Positions 26,347 to 34,127 of a stretch of 64,000 bases of DNA are shown here, piece after piece. The notes below the pieces were generated by a model. That model saw only the letters and a program-made list of their open reading frames with translations, had not been told where the DNA came from and ran no database searches. The translations under genes and the position numbers were made by a program. Numbering within the stretch: the stretch's first letter is position 1; each line of letters begins with the position of its first letter. The stretch is from NCBI GenBank assembly GCA_963766725.1, contig CAVYBK010000004.1:237831-301830 (forward strand). The letters run 5' to 3'. Origin of the DNA: DATEOR01 sp963766725. Its GTDB lineage: Bacteria > Actinomycetota > Thermoleophilia > Gaiellales > Gaiellaceae.

Positions 26347-28338
26347 GTGTCCACCGCGACGTATCGCGAGCCGGTGACCTGGCAGCCCGAGCGACCACGT
26401 TTCCGGCTCGCCCGGGTCGTAACCGCCTGGATCCTCGCCGCGCTCGCGCTCATGGCTGCGGCGTGGCTGGTACCGGGCGCCTCCATCGAAGGCTTCTGGG
26501 GAGCGTTGCTCGTGTCCGCGATCGTTGCCGCGCTGAACGCGGTTCTGCCCCCGCTCCTCGCGGCGCTGAAACTCCCGTTCACGCTCGTCGCCGGGTTCCT
26601 GCTCGTCCTCCTCGCCGACGCGTTGATGCTGCTCGCCGCGGACGAGATCACGGACAACGCGATCCACCTGGACTCCTTCTGGATCGCGCTCCTCGTCGCG
26701 CTCGTCGCCTCGGCGGTGATCGTGGTCCTCGAGGTCATCACCGGCTCGAACGACGAGGACACCTACACGATCAGGGTCATCCAGCGGCTGGCGAGGCGGT
26801 CGGGCGAGCGGGTGGAGTCGGACCAGCCGGGAATCGTCTTCCTCGAGATCGACGGCCTCGCGCTCCCCATCCTCCGCAGCGCGATGCGGGACGGGAACGC
26901 GCCGCACATGGCGAGCTGGATGGCCGAGCACGGCTACGCGCTCACGGAGTGGGAGCCCGACCTCTCGTCCCAGACGGGAGCGAGCCAGGCGGGGATCTTG
27001 CTCGGCTCCAACGAGGACATCCCGGCCTTCCGCTGGGTCGAGAAGGAGACCGGCCTCCTGATGACGTGCTCGGCTCCGCCCGACTGCGCGGAGATCGAGC
27101 GGCGGCGCGCGACGGGGATCGGGCTTCTCACCAACGGCGGCGCGAGCCGCGGCAACCTCCTCTCCGGCGAGGCCGACCACGTCATCCTCACCGTCAGCCG
27201 GATGGAGGCGGAGAAGAAGGCGAACCCCGGCTACCGCGCCTTCTTCGCGAACGGGTTCAACGTGACCCGGTCGCTCGCGCTCTTCTTCTGGGAGGTCGTC
27301 CTCGAGACCACCTCCTCCGCCCGGCAGCGCCGGCGCGACGTCCGGCCGCGCGGGCACCGCGGCGGCATCTACCCGTTCATGCGCGCGGCGATGTGCGTGG
27401 TCGTCCGCGACCTGATCGTCTACGGCGTCCTCACGGACATGATGAAGGGCCGCCCCGCGATCTACGCGACCTTCTCGAGCTACGACGAGGTCGCGCATCA
27501 CTCCGGGCTCGAGCGCACCGACACGCTGGAGGCGCTGCGCAAGCTCGACGAGCAGTTCGGGCGCATCGAGCGCGCCCGGCGGTACGCGCCGCGGCCATAC
27601 GAGATCGTCGTCCTCTCGGACCACGGGCAGACGCAGGGGGCGACCTTCAAGCAGCGCAACGGCTACGGGCTCGACGAGCTCGTCGAGCGCTCGCTCTCGG
27701 AGGGAAAGGTGACGCGCGTCGGCGGCGGAGACGAGCAGGACGCGATGGTCGGCCACGCCATGGGCGAGGCCACAGGGCGCGCGCCGGAGAAGAAACGGTC
27801 GAAGAAGGACGTGAGCGGCGAGCAGGTCGTCGTCCTCGGCTCGGGGAACCTCGGCCTCATCTACCTGATGGAGGAGCAGAGGCGACTCACGCTCGAGGAG
27901 ATCGAACAGCGTCATCCGAAGCTCCTGACCGCGCTGCGCGAGCACCCCCACGTCGGCTGGCTCCTCGTCCGCTCGGAGCGCGACGGGCCGGTCGTCCTCG
28001 GAGGGCGCGGTGCCCGCTATCTCGCCGACGGCCGCATAGAGGGCGAGGATCCCCTCGCGAACTTCTCCCCCACCGCCGCGCAGCACCTCGAGCGCACCGA
28101 CTCCTTCGAACACGTAGCCGACGTCATGGTCGGGAGCTTCTACGACCCGGACATGGACGAAGGCTGTGCCTTCGAGGAGCTCATCTCCTTCCACGGCGGG
28201 ATCGGCGGCCCGCAGACGCGGCCGTTCATCCTCCATCCGCGGCGGCTGCAGGTTCCCGACGAGCCGATCATCGGCGCCGCGAACGTTCACGCCGTGCTCG
28301 CCGGGTGGCGGGCCGAGCTCGACGGCGCGGAAGGCTGA
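26347..28338 (+). CDS. Four-TM (holin-like) domain fused to type I phosphodiesterase/alkaline-phosphatase-fold domain
   Basis: 663 residues from GTG 26347. Residues 25-140 are four hydrophobic helices of the Phage_holin_4_2 type (LVPGASIEGFWGALLVSAIVAALNAVLPP). Residues about 155-640 are a nucleotide pyrophosphatase/phosphodiesterase-like domain with FLEIDGLALPILRSA, TGASQAGILLGSN, YATFSSYDEVAHHSG and VVLSDHGQTQGATF, the metal-binding and nucleophile regions. It is probably a membrane-bound hydrolase of phosphate esters or glycans on the cell face. Confidence 0.8.
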   Translation: MSTATYREPVTWQPERPRFRLARVVTAWILAALALMAAAWLVPGASIEGFWGALLVSAIVAALNAVLPPLLAALKLPFTLVAGFLLVLLADALMLLAADEITDNAIHLDSFWIALLVALVASAVIVVLEVITGSNDEDTYTIRVIQRLARRSGERVESDQPGIVFLEIDGLALPILRSAMRDGNAPHMASWMAEHGYALTEWEPDLSSQTGASQAGILLGSNEDIPAFRWVEKETGLLMTCSAPPDCAEIERRRATGIGLLTNGGASRGNLLSGEADHVILTVSRMEAEKKANPGYRAFFANGFNVTRSLALFFWEVVLETTSSARQRRRDVRPRGHRGGIYPFMRAAMCVVVRDLIVYGVLTDMMKGRPAIYATFSSYDEVAHHSGLERTDTLEALRKLDEQFGRIERARRYAPRPYEIVVLSDHGQTQGATFKQRNGYGLDELVERSLSEGKVTRVGGGDEQDAMVGHAMGEATGRAPEKKRSKKDVSGEQVVVLGSGNLGLIYLMEEQRRLTLEEIEQRHPKLLTALREHPHVGWLLVRSERDGPVVLGGRGARYLADGRIEGEDPLANFSPTAAQHLERTDSFEHVADVMVGSFYDPDMDEGCAFEELISFHGGIGGPQTRPFILHPRRLQVPDEPIIGAANVHAVLAGWRAELDGAEG

Positions 28339-28976
28339 TGGCCGCTCCTCCGAAGATCATCTGCATCGGGCTCAACTACCACGACCATGCGCTCGAGCAG
28401 GGAGCCGAGCTTCCCAAGGAGCCGCTGCTCTTCGGCAAGTTCGCGAGCGCCCTCATCGGCCCGGACGAGGCGATCGTCCTCCCTCCGGAGAGCGCACACG
28501 TGGACGCCGAGGCCGAGCTCGCCGTCGTGATCGGCGCCGAGGGGCGGCGGGTCTCCGAAGCCGACGCGCTCGGGATCGTCGCGGGCTACACCGTGGCCAA
28601 CGACGTCACCGCGCGCGACCTGCAGGAAAGCGACGGCCAGTGGCTCCGCGCCAAGGGCTTCGACACGTTCTGCCCGCTGCTGCCCGGCGTCGTGCCGGTC
28701 TCCGAGCTCGGGGACGGGTCAGGGCTCCGGATCGTGCAGCGCCTGAACGGCGAAGCCTTACAGGACTCCTCCACCTCCGAGCTCATCTTCGGCGTCCCCA
28801 GGCTGGTGGCGCACGCCTCGGCGGTCTTCACACTGCAGCCGGGCGACCTCATCCTCACGGGAACCCCAGCCGGGGTGGGCGTACACCGGAATCCGCCCGT
28901 CGCGCTCGCAGACGGCGACGTCGTGGAGATCGAGATCGAGGGGATCGGGACTCTGCGGAATCCCGTGGCGGCCTAG
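28338..28976 (+). CDS. Fumarylacetoacetate hydrolase family protein
   Basis: 212 residues. The FAH fold is shown by KIICIGLNYHDHALEQG, ESAHVDAEAELAVVIG (E-x-E metal ligands), YTVANDVTARDLQ, KGFDTFCPLLPGV and LILTGTPAGVG. Members hydrolyse beta-diketones or decarboxylate/isomerise catechol-pathway acids such as 2-hydroxyhepta-2,4-diene-1,7-dioate. ATG 28338 overlaps the previous stop by one base. The substrate cannot be fixed from context. Confidence 0.9.
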   Translation: MAAPPKIICIGLNYHDHALEQGAELPKEPLLFGKFASALIGPDEAIVLPPESAHVDAEAELAVVIGAEGRRVSEADALGIVAGYTVANDVTARDLQESDGQWLRAKGFDTFCPLLPGVVPVSELGDGSGLRIVQRLNGEALQDSSTSELIFGVPRLVAHASAVFTLQPGDLILTGTPAGVGVHRNPPVALADGDVVEIEIEGIGTLRNPVAA

Positions 28977-29089
28977 CCGCTACGGCGAGGTCGTCGTCGT
29001 GCCGGCCGCTTCGCCGGGCGCACTCTCGTCGGGTAAACACACGAGGTGGAGGGATTGAAAATCGCTACAAAAGACCGACAACCGGGTAT

Positions 29090-29860
29090 GTGAAGACTCG
29101 ACTGACCGCCCTTGCGCTGGTCGTAATCGCTGCGGCAACAGCGGCATCGAGCGCGGGCGCGCGCTGGCAGCCGCCTGTCGGAGCCGCTTGGCAGTGGCAG
29201 CTCGACAAGCCGCTCGACCTCTCAGTGGACGCAGCGGTCTACGACGTGGACGCGTTCGAGACGACGGCACATCAGGTCGAGCGGCTGCACAACCTGGGCC
29301 GCCACGTGATCTGTTACGTGAACGCCGGCGCGTGGGAGCGCTTCCGCGGCGACAAGGACAAGTTCCCCGACTCGGTGCTCGGCCGCGCGCTCGACGGGTG
29401 GCCCGGCGAGAGGTGGCTGGACATCCGCAGGATCGGAGTCCTCGGCCCGATCATGAAGGCGCGGATCGCGAGATGCGCACGCAAGGGCTTCGACGCCGTC
29501 GAGCCCGACAACATCGACGGCTATCAGAACAAGAGTGGCTTCTCGCTCTCCGGAAGCGACCAGCTTCGCTACAACCGCTGGTTCGCGCGCCAGGCGCACA
29601 GGAAGGGCATGTCCATCGCGCTCAAGAACGACCTCGGCCAGGTGAAGGCGCTCGTCCCCGACTTCGACTTCGCGATCGTGGAGGAGTGCTTCCAGTACCG
29701 CGAGTGCGGCAAGGCCGTTCCCTTCATCGCCGCCGGCAAGGCCGTGCTCGAGGTCGAGTACAAGCTCGACCGCTCGGACTTCTGCGCGAAGGCGCAGGCC
29801 CTCGGCTTCAGCTCGATGAAGAAGCGCCTCTCACTCGGGCCTTGGCGCCGAGCCTGCTAG
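29090..29860 (+). CDS. Secreted GH114-like endo-alpha-1,4-polygalactosaminidase family protein
   Basis: 256 residues from GTG 29090 with a signal peptide (KTRLTALALVVIAAATAASSAGA). The TIM-barrel domain shows WQWQLDKPLDL, RHVICYVNAGAWE, ERWLDIR, GFDAVEPDNIDGY (two acidic catalytic candidates) and FAIVEECFQYREC. This is the DUF297/GH114 family, associated with exopolysaccharide hydrolysis. It is probably exported. Its 3' end meets the converging MerB-family gene. Confidence 0.8.
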   Translation: MKTRLTALALVVIAAATAASSAGARWQPPVGAAWQWQLDKPLDLSVDAAVYDVDAFETTAHQVERLHNLGRHVICYVNAGAWERFRGDKDKFPDSVLGRALDGWPGERWLDIRRIGVLGPIMKARIARCARKGFDAVEPDNIDGYQNKSGFSLSGSDQLRYNRWFARQAHRKGMSIALKNDLGQVKALVPDFDFAIVEECFQYRECGKAVPFIAAGKAVLEVEYKLDRSDFCAKAQALGFSSMKKRLSLGPWRRAC

Positions 29861-30521
29861 TCAGCCGAGCCGCCAGAAGTCCCCGGTGAGCCCGAGCCGG
29901 TCCAGGATCGCCTGGTTCTGCTCGAACGTGTGCGGGCGCCAGTCGGGAGCGAGGCGGTCGCCCCACCATTCTTCCGCGAGCTCGGCGAGCTTGGCCACGC
30001 GGATCGTCCCGCCCGGTTCGCGGCCGCCGAGCCAGCGCTCGATGTGCTCCTCCGACCGGAAGAGGTTCATCGTGCTTCAGGTGAAGACGATGTCGTCCCA
30101 CCAGTGCGCGGCGGGAACGAGGCAGTGGAAGAGGAGGCTTTCGTCGTCGGGCCGGTTGTCGCGGACCCCGACGCGGATCTCCTCGCCGCAGTCCGGACAC
30201 GACGTCTCGATGCGGCCGTCGGACTCGAGCACGACGCAGATCCCGAAGGCATCCCAGGCGCAGTTCGCGTACCAGTCGCGACCCGCGGCGTGCACCCGAA
30301 ACGGAGTCGGGACGGCCGAGAACGGATTCGCCATGCTGAACCGCCGCGCGGGGAAGGTCGAGGACGAGCGCGTGCGCCTCGTGCAACCGCCGCCAGCCCT
30401 CCTCCACCTCCGAGGCCGTGGCTCCGACAGCCTCTCCGGTCTCCTCGGGCGTGGGCGCGCGGCCGAGCTCCACGAAGAGCGCGTACGTCGCGTTGCGGAG
30501 CTCGAGGTCCCGCTCGTTCAT
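29861..30521 (-). CDS. Alkylmercury lyase (MerB) family protein with in-frame TGA at the catalytic cysteine; candidate selenoprotein, one frameshift
   Basis: From ATG 30521 an N-terminal winged-helix region (RNATYALFVELGRAPTPEE) precedes a MerB core. One frameshift near 30335-30345 (GCGCGGCGG) separates them. The core has YANCAWDAFG (MerB C96-x-x-D99), ETSCPDCGEE, then WWDDIVFT-TGA-STMNLFRSEEHIERW. Aligned with MerB FCCHVHFFAS, the TGA (30079-30077) falls exactly on catalytic C159. Reading continues in the same frame for 69 codons to TGA 29863-29861. A SECIS-like hairpin follows. MerB breaks carbon-mercury bonds; this relative may act on other organometals or thiols. Alternatives are a nonsense mutation or a base error. 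Confidence 0.7.
30040..30072 (-). promoter_or_regulatory. SECIS-like hairpin
   Basis: On the minus-strand RNA, CGAUG (30072-30068) pairs with CAUCG (30044-30040). After a small internal loop, CUCUUCC (30064-30058) pairs with GGAGGAG (30053-30047), with one U-G pair. The apical tetraloop is GGUC. The first loop G is 20 nt after the UGA. In E. coli fdhF, a GGUC loop begins 19 nt after the UGA and is the part read by SelB. Hairpins are common in GC-rich DNA, so this is supportive, not proof. Confidence 0.5.
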
Positions 30522-30560
30522 GGGCTGAAGTATCGCCGCCCGCTTGCCGATCTCATCGGC

Positions 30561-30860
30561 GTGGAACGCGATCCGCATTCGCTCCTCGGCAAGTACGTCC
30601 TGATCGGGATCACCCGGATCTCCGCCGACGGCGACTTCCTGGAGGAGGGCGAGTGCCACGGCCGGATCGCCCTCGTCGACCCCGACCTCGGAATCAGAGT
30701 CCTGCTCTCCGACGGCGAGGTGCTGACTCTCCCTCCGGATCCGGGTTCATTCCGTGCTGCGAAGCCAGGCGTCTACCGGCTTCGCTCGACCGGGGAAGAA
30801 GTTGTGGATCCCGACCTGACGACGGTCTGGACGATCCGCGAACCGGCGGGGTCCTCGTGA
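30561..30860 (+). CDS. Hypothetical protein (about 99 aa)
   Basis: A beta-rich protein with GKYVLIGITRISADGDFLEEGECHGRI and VLLSDGEVLTLPPDPGSFRAAKPGVYRL. The coding style fits the neighbours, but no family is recognised. GTG 30561 is chosen; the frame is open further upstream without an ATG, and it is divergent from the MerB-like gene. It ends just before the tRNA-Ala gene. Confidence 0.5.
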   Translation: MERDPHSLLGKYVLIGITRISADGDFLEEGECHGRIALVDPDLGIRVLLSDGEVLTLPPDPGSFRAAKPGVYRLRSTGEEVVDPDLTTVWTIREPAGSS

Positions 30861-30933
30861 TGGAGCTAGCCGGACTCGAACCGGCGACCTCCTGGGTGCG
30901 ATCCAGGCGCTCTCCCAACTGAGCTATAGCCCC
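30861..30933 (-). tRNA. tRNA-Ala (anticodon CGC)
   Basis: The minus strand reads GGGGCTATAGCTCAGTTGGG ... with D-arm GCTCAGTTGGGAGAGC, anticodon stem CCTGG/CCAGG around loop ATCGCAC (anticodon CGC, reads GCG), T-arm CCGG-TTCGAGT-CCGG and acceptor GGGGCTA/TAGCTCC. It is 73 nt without encoded CCA. It serves the common Ala codon GCG of this genome. Confidence 0.95.
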
Positions 30934-30957
30934 GCGCGGGTAAAAGTGTAGCGAGGC

Positions 30958-31251
30958 TCAGGCCGTCGGCTGCTGCGCGCCCTGCTTGTCGAAGAGCTTG
31001 CCGGCCATGATCGTCTCGGCCATGTCCTTCGACTCCTCGCGGTAGACCGAGCCGTCCTCGAACTGGATCACCGGGTACTTCGTCTGCCCGCTCAGCTTCT
31101 CGATGTCGTGGCGCTTTCCGATCGCGGGCCACGCGCCCGTGACGAGCTCGTACTCGATCCCCTGCTCGTCGAGTGCCGACTGCACGCGCCAGCACGGGTG
31201 CCCGCCCGCCTTCACCCAGAGGTTCTTGCAGCGGTAGAGCTTGATCGCCAC
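30958..31251 (-). CDS. Glutathione S-transferase N-terminal/glutaredoxin-like domain protein
   Basis: 97 residues from GTG 31251. KLYRCKNLWVKAGGHPCWRVQSALDEQGIEYELV is a thioredoxin-fold start in which the cysteines are in RCK and HPCW; then KYPVIQFEDGSVYREES holds the cis-Pro and the thiol-binding E-S. There is no helical GST domain. Likely a small redox protein. It lies directly after tRNA-Ala and is divergent from the dehydrogenase gene. Confidence 0.75.
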   Translation of the reverse strand: MAIKLYRCKNLWVKAGGHPCWRVQSALDEQGIEYELVTGAWPAIGKRHDIEKLSGQTKYPVIQFEDGSVYREESKDMAETIMAGKLFDKQGAQQPTA

Positions 31252-31270
31252 GCGCCTACGATACCCCTCG

Positions 31271-32113
31271 GTGCGGGCAGTCGTTCTCAACTCGTCCGGG
31301 TATCCGGAGCAGGCGGAGCTTGCCGAGCCCGAAGGGCGCGATGTCGTCCGTGTGCTCGCCTGCGGCCTCTGCGGGAGCGATGTCGAGAAGATCGGCAGCG
31401 CGCCCGAGGGGACGGTGCTCGGCCACGAGGTCGTGGCCGAGGCGGACGGGAAGCGGGTCGCGCTCGTCCACCACCAGCCGTGCGGCGAGTGCGAGCGCTG
31501 CCGGGCCGGGCACGAGTCGACGTGCGCCGAGTTCGGCGCGGCGACGATCCAGCCGGGCGGATTTGCGGAGCGGGTCGCGGCCCTGGGCGGCTGGGTGGAG
31601 CTTCCGGACGACGTGGACGACGTGCTCGGCTCCTACGCCGAGCCGCTCGCCTGCGTGCTCCGCGGAGCCGAGCGGGTGCCGCCCGGCGAAGTCCTCGTCC
31701 TCGGTGGCGGCTTCGTGGGCCAACTCTTCGCGGCGGTCCTGCGCCGGCGCGGCGACACCGTCTACGTGCGCGACCCGGAGCCGGCGCGAAACGGCCCCGA
31801 GCCGCCGGGGTCGGTGGCCTCAGTCGTCGTCTGCGCCTCGGGTGCGGGCGCCGATGCGCTCTCGGCGGTCGAGCCGGGCGGCTCTGTTCTCCTCTTCGCC
31901 GATGCCGGCGCGCTCGACTCCGGCGAGATCTACCGGCGCGAGATCGCCGTGACCGGATCCCGCTCGGCCACCCGCCGGCACATGGAAGAGGCCGTCGCGC
32001 TTCTTCGGGAGCTCGACCTGCCCGAGCCGCTCGTCCTCCCGCTCGACCGCTTCGACGAGGGCCTCGCCGCCTACCGGAACCGTGAAGCGCTGAAGGTCGT
32101 CTTTCGCCCGTGA
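31271..32113 (+). CDS. Zinc-type medium-chain dehydrogenase, divergent
   Basis: 280 residues from GTG 31271. ACGLCGSDVEKIG and GTVLGHEVVAEADG carry the catalytic zinc Cys and His, and CGECERCRAGHESTC gives the four structural zinc cysteines. YAEPLACVLRGAERV (Glu ligand) is present, with a short Rossmann part VLGGGFVGQLFA. It is shorter than typical alcohol dehydrogenases (about 340), with a compressed cofactor domain. It overlaps the next, similar gene by 4 nt, so the two may form a hetero-oligomer or act in sequence. Confidence 0.8.
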   Translation: MRAVVLNSSGYPEQAELAEPEGRDVVRVLACGLCGSDVEKIGSAPEGTVLGHEVVAEADGKRVALVHHQPCGECERCRAGHESTCAEFGAATIQPGGFAERVAALGGWVELPDDVDDVLGSYAEPLACVLRGAERVPPGEVLVLGGGFVGQLFAAVLRRRGDTVYVRDPEPARNGPEPPGSVASVVVCASGAGADALSAVEPGGSVLLFADAGALDSGEIYRREIAVTGSRSATRRHMEEAVALLRELDLPEPLVLPLDRFDEGLAAYRNREALKVVFRP

Positions 32114-33045
32114 AGGCACTCCTCTTCCACGGGCCGGGCGACCTGCGCCTCGAAGAGGTGCCCAAGCCGGAGCCCGGGCCGGGCGACGTCCTCGTCCAGA
32201 TCGAGGTCGCGCTCACGGACGGCACCGACGCAAAGGCTTTCCGCCGCGGCCATCCCGTGCTCCTCGGGGAGCTTCCGAGCCCGTTCGGGCACGAGTTCTG
32301 CGGGGTGGACGTCGCCACCGGGCGGAGAGTCGTCGCGGCGAACTCGGCGCCGTGCGGAACGTGCGCCCCCTGCAAGCGCGGCCAGGAGGAGCTCTGCGAG
32401 AACCTGCAGCCGCTCCTCAACGGCGCCTATGCCGAGTACCTCCTCGTGCCGGAGCGGATCGCGGCGCGGAACCTCCTCCCCGTCCCGGACGGCCTCGACT
32501 CGAAGGTCGCCGCGATGATCGAGCCGCTCGCGTGCTGCCTGCACGGGATCGACCGGGCGGAGGTCGGAGCCGGCCAGACCGTGGCCGTCCTCGGGCCCGG
32601 CCCCATCGGGCTCATGCTCTGCGCCGCCGCACGCGACGCGGGCGCGAACGTCATCGCCGTCGGCGGCCGGCCCGAACGCCGCGCGCTCGCGCCCCAGTTC
32701 GGCGCGAGCCCCGGCGACGGCAGAGGAGCCGACGTCGTCATCGAGGCGGTCGGCTCGGAGGAAGCCTGGCACGACGCACTCGAGCTGGTCCGCCCGGGCG
32801 GTACCGTGCTCTTCTTCGGCGGCCGCGAGACCTCCGTGGACACCTTCCGCCTCCACTACGAGGAGCTCACGCTTCGCGGCGCTTTCCACCACACCCCGGC
32901 GAAGGTGCGCGCAGCCCTCGCCTTTCTCGCGAGCGGCGCGCACCCGTGGGAGCGCCTGATCACGCACGAGGTCGGGCTCGACGGTGTCGCTACGCTGCTC
33001 GCCGACCCGCCGCCCGACTACCTCAAGGCGGCCGTATATCCATGA
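32110..33045 (+). CDS. Zinc-binding dehydrogenase (sorbitol/threonine dehydrogenase-like)
   Basis: 311 residues from GTG 32110. GTDAKAFRRG (Asp in place of the usual Cys-x-x-D layout), PFGHEFCGVD, four structural cysteines CGTCAPCKRGQEELC, EPLACCLHGIDRAEVG and the NAD(P) site VLGPGPIGLMLCAAA. The first catalytic zinc ligand appears changed from Cys to Thr/Asp, so catalysis may differ. It sits between two coupled genes (GTGA before, ATGA after). Confidence 0.8.
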   Translation: MKALLFHGPGDLRLEEVPKPEPGPGDVLVQIEVALTDGTDAKAFRRGHPVLLGELPSPFGHEFCGVDVATGRRVVAANSAPCGTCAPCKRGQEELCENLQPLLNGAYAEYLLVPERIAARNLLPVPDGLDSKVAAMIEPLACCLHGIDRAEVGAGQTVAVLGPGPIGLMLCAAARDAGANVIAVGGRPERRALAPQFGASPGDGRGADVVIEAVGSEEAWHDALELVRPGGTVLFFGGRETSVDTFRLHYEELTLRGAFHHTPAKVRAALAFLASGAHPWERLITHEVGLDGVATLLADPPPDYLKAAVYP

Positions 33046-34127
33046 GGACGCTGAGCGCACGCGAGCTGAACCGGTCGCTGCTGGCCCGCCAGCTCCTCCT
33101 CGAACGCTCGCCGAAGTCGGTGATCCAGGCGATCGAAGCAGTCGGCGGCCTTCAGACCCAGAACGCGACCGGCGGCTACGTCGGGCTCTGGACACGGCTC
33201 AAGAAATTCGACATGGCCGACCTGACGAAGGCGCTGGAGGAGAGGCGCGCGGTTCAGGGGACGATGATGCGGATCACGATTCACCTCGTCTCGGCCGGCG
33301 ACTATCCGCTCGTGGCGGCCGGGACGAGGCCGAGCCGTCGTGCCGCATGGCTGCGCTATCACCAGGGCCGCGCGACGGAGGCAGACGTGAAGAAGGCCGC
33401 CGCGGCGGCGAAGAAGGCGCTGGCCAAGGGCCCGCTTTCCCGCACCGAGCTGAAGCCGTTCGTCGACTCGTCGACCGTGTGGAACGGCGTCAACGCCCTC
33501 TACGACGTGCTGCGGGTCCCGCCGTCCGGAACCTGGGAACGTCGGCGCGCCGACGTCTACGCAATGGCCGCCGACTGGCTCGGCCCCATCGCGGCGACCG
33601 AGGAGGAAGGGCTCGAGCTCCTGCTCAAGCGCTACCTCGCAGGATTCGGCCCCGGCCGCCTCGCCGACGCGGCCAGCTGGGCGGGAGTGCCGGCGAAGAA
33701 GCTTCAGCCCGCGGCCGAGAAGCTGAACCTCCGCCGCTTCGAAGACGAGGAGGGCAAGGAGCTCCTCGACCTCCCGCGTGCGCCGCTCCCCGATGCGAAG
33801 ACGCCGGCGCCGGCGCGTTTCCTCCCCGTCTGGGACGCCATCCTCCTCGCGCACGCGCGCCGCGCCGAGATCCTCGCCGAGGAGCACCGCCCGCTGATCT
33901 TCACCACCAAGACGCCGCAGTCCGTGAACACCTTCCTCGTGGACGGCGCGGTCGCGGGGAAGTGGAGCGTAAAGCGCACGGCGAAGAAGGCGGAGCTCCT
34001 CATCGAGCCGTTCGAGCAGCTGCCCGCCAAGGCGAAGAAGGAGCTCCAGGCGGAAGGCGAGAGGCTCGTCCGCTTCCACGAGCCCGACGCCGAGACTCAC
34101 ACGGTCAGGCTCGCCGGATCAGCGTGA
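33042..34127 (+). CDS. Winged-helix DNA-binding protein, AlkZ/HTH_42 family
   Basis: 361 residues. The N-terminus LLLERSPKSVIQAIEAVGGLQTQNA contains the Q-x-Q (QTQ) motif that is catalytic in AlkZ/YcaQ DNA glycosylases, which remove bulky alkylated or crosslinked bases. Three winged-helix modules follow (for example GPLSRTELKPFV and RYLAGFGPGRLADAASWAG). Possible role: repair of alkylation damage. Lesion range is unknown. It is coupled to the dehydrogenase by ATGA, and its end overlaps the O-methyltransferase end. Confidence 0.75.
   Translation: MRTLSARELNRSLLARQLLLERSPKSVIQAIEAVGGLQTQNATGGYVGLWTRLKKFDMADLTKALEERRAVQGTMMRITIHLVSAGDYPLVAAGTRPSRRAAWLRYHQGRATEADVKKAAAAAKKALAKGPLSRTELKPFVDSSTVWNGVNALYDVLRVPPSGTWERRRADVYAMAADWLGPIAATEEEGLELLLKRYLAGFGPGRLADAASWAGVPAKKLQPAAEKLNLRRFEDEEGKELLDLPRAPLPDAKTPAPARFLPVWDAILLAHARRAEILAEEHRPLIFTTKTPQSVNTFLVDGAVAGKWSVKRTAKKAELLIEPFEQLPAKAKKELQAEGERLVRFHEPDAETHTVRLAGSA

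Noticed and set aside
25894..28290. Long antisense open frame opposite the phosphodiesterase gene
   Set aside because: No domain or ribosome site. The plus-strand protein has clear conserved motifs, so the antisense frame is a shadow.
25173..28976. Very long open frame (over 1200 codons) across 25-29 kb in the wrong frame
   Set aside because: It overlays three recognised genes, its composition is Arg/Ala/Pro-rich without any domain, and it is a by-product of the high GC third positions.
30077..30079. TGA in the MerB-like gene as a simple gene end
   Set aside because: As a sole explanation it leaves the 69 following in-frame codons, which match the MerB C-terminus, and the exact Cys159 alignment unexplained. 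It is kept as the main alternative, not the preferred reading.
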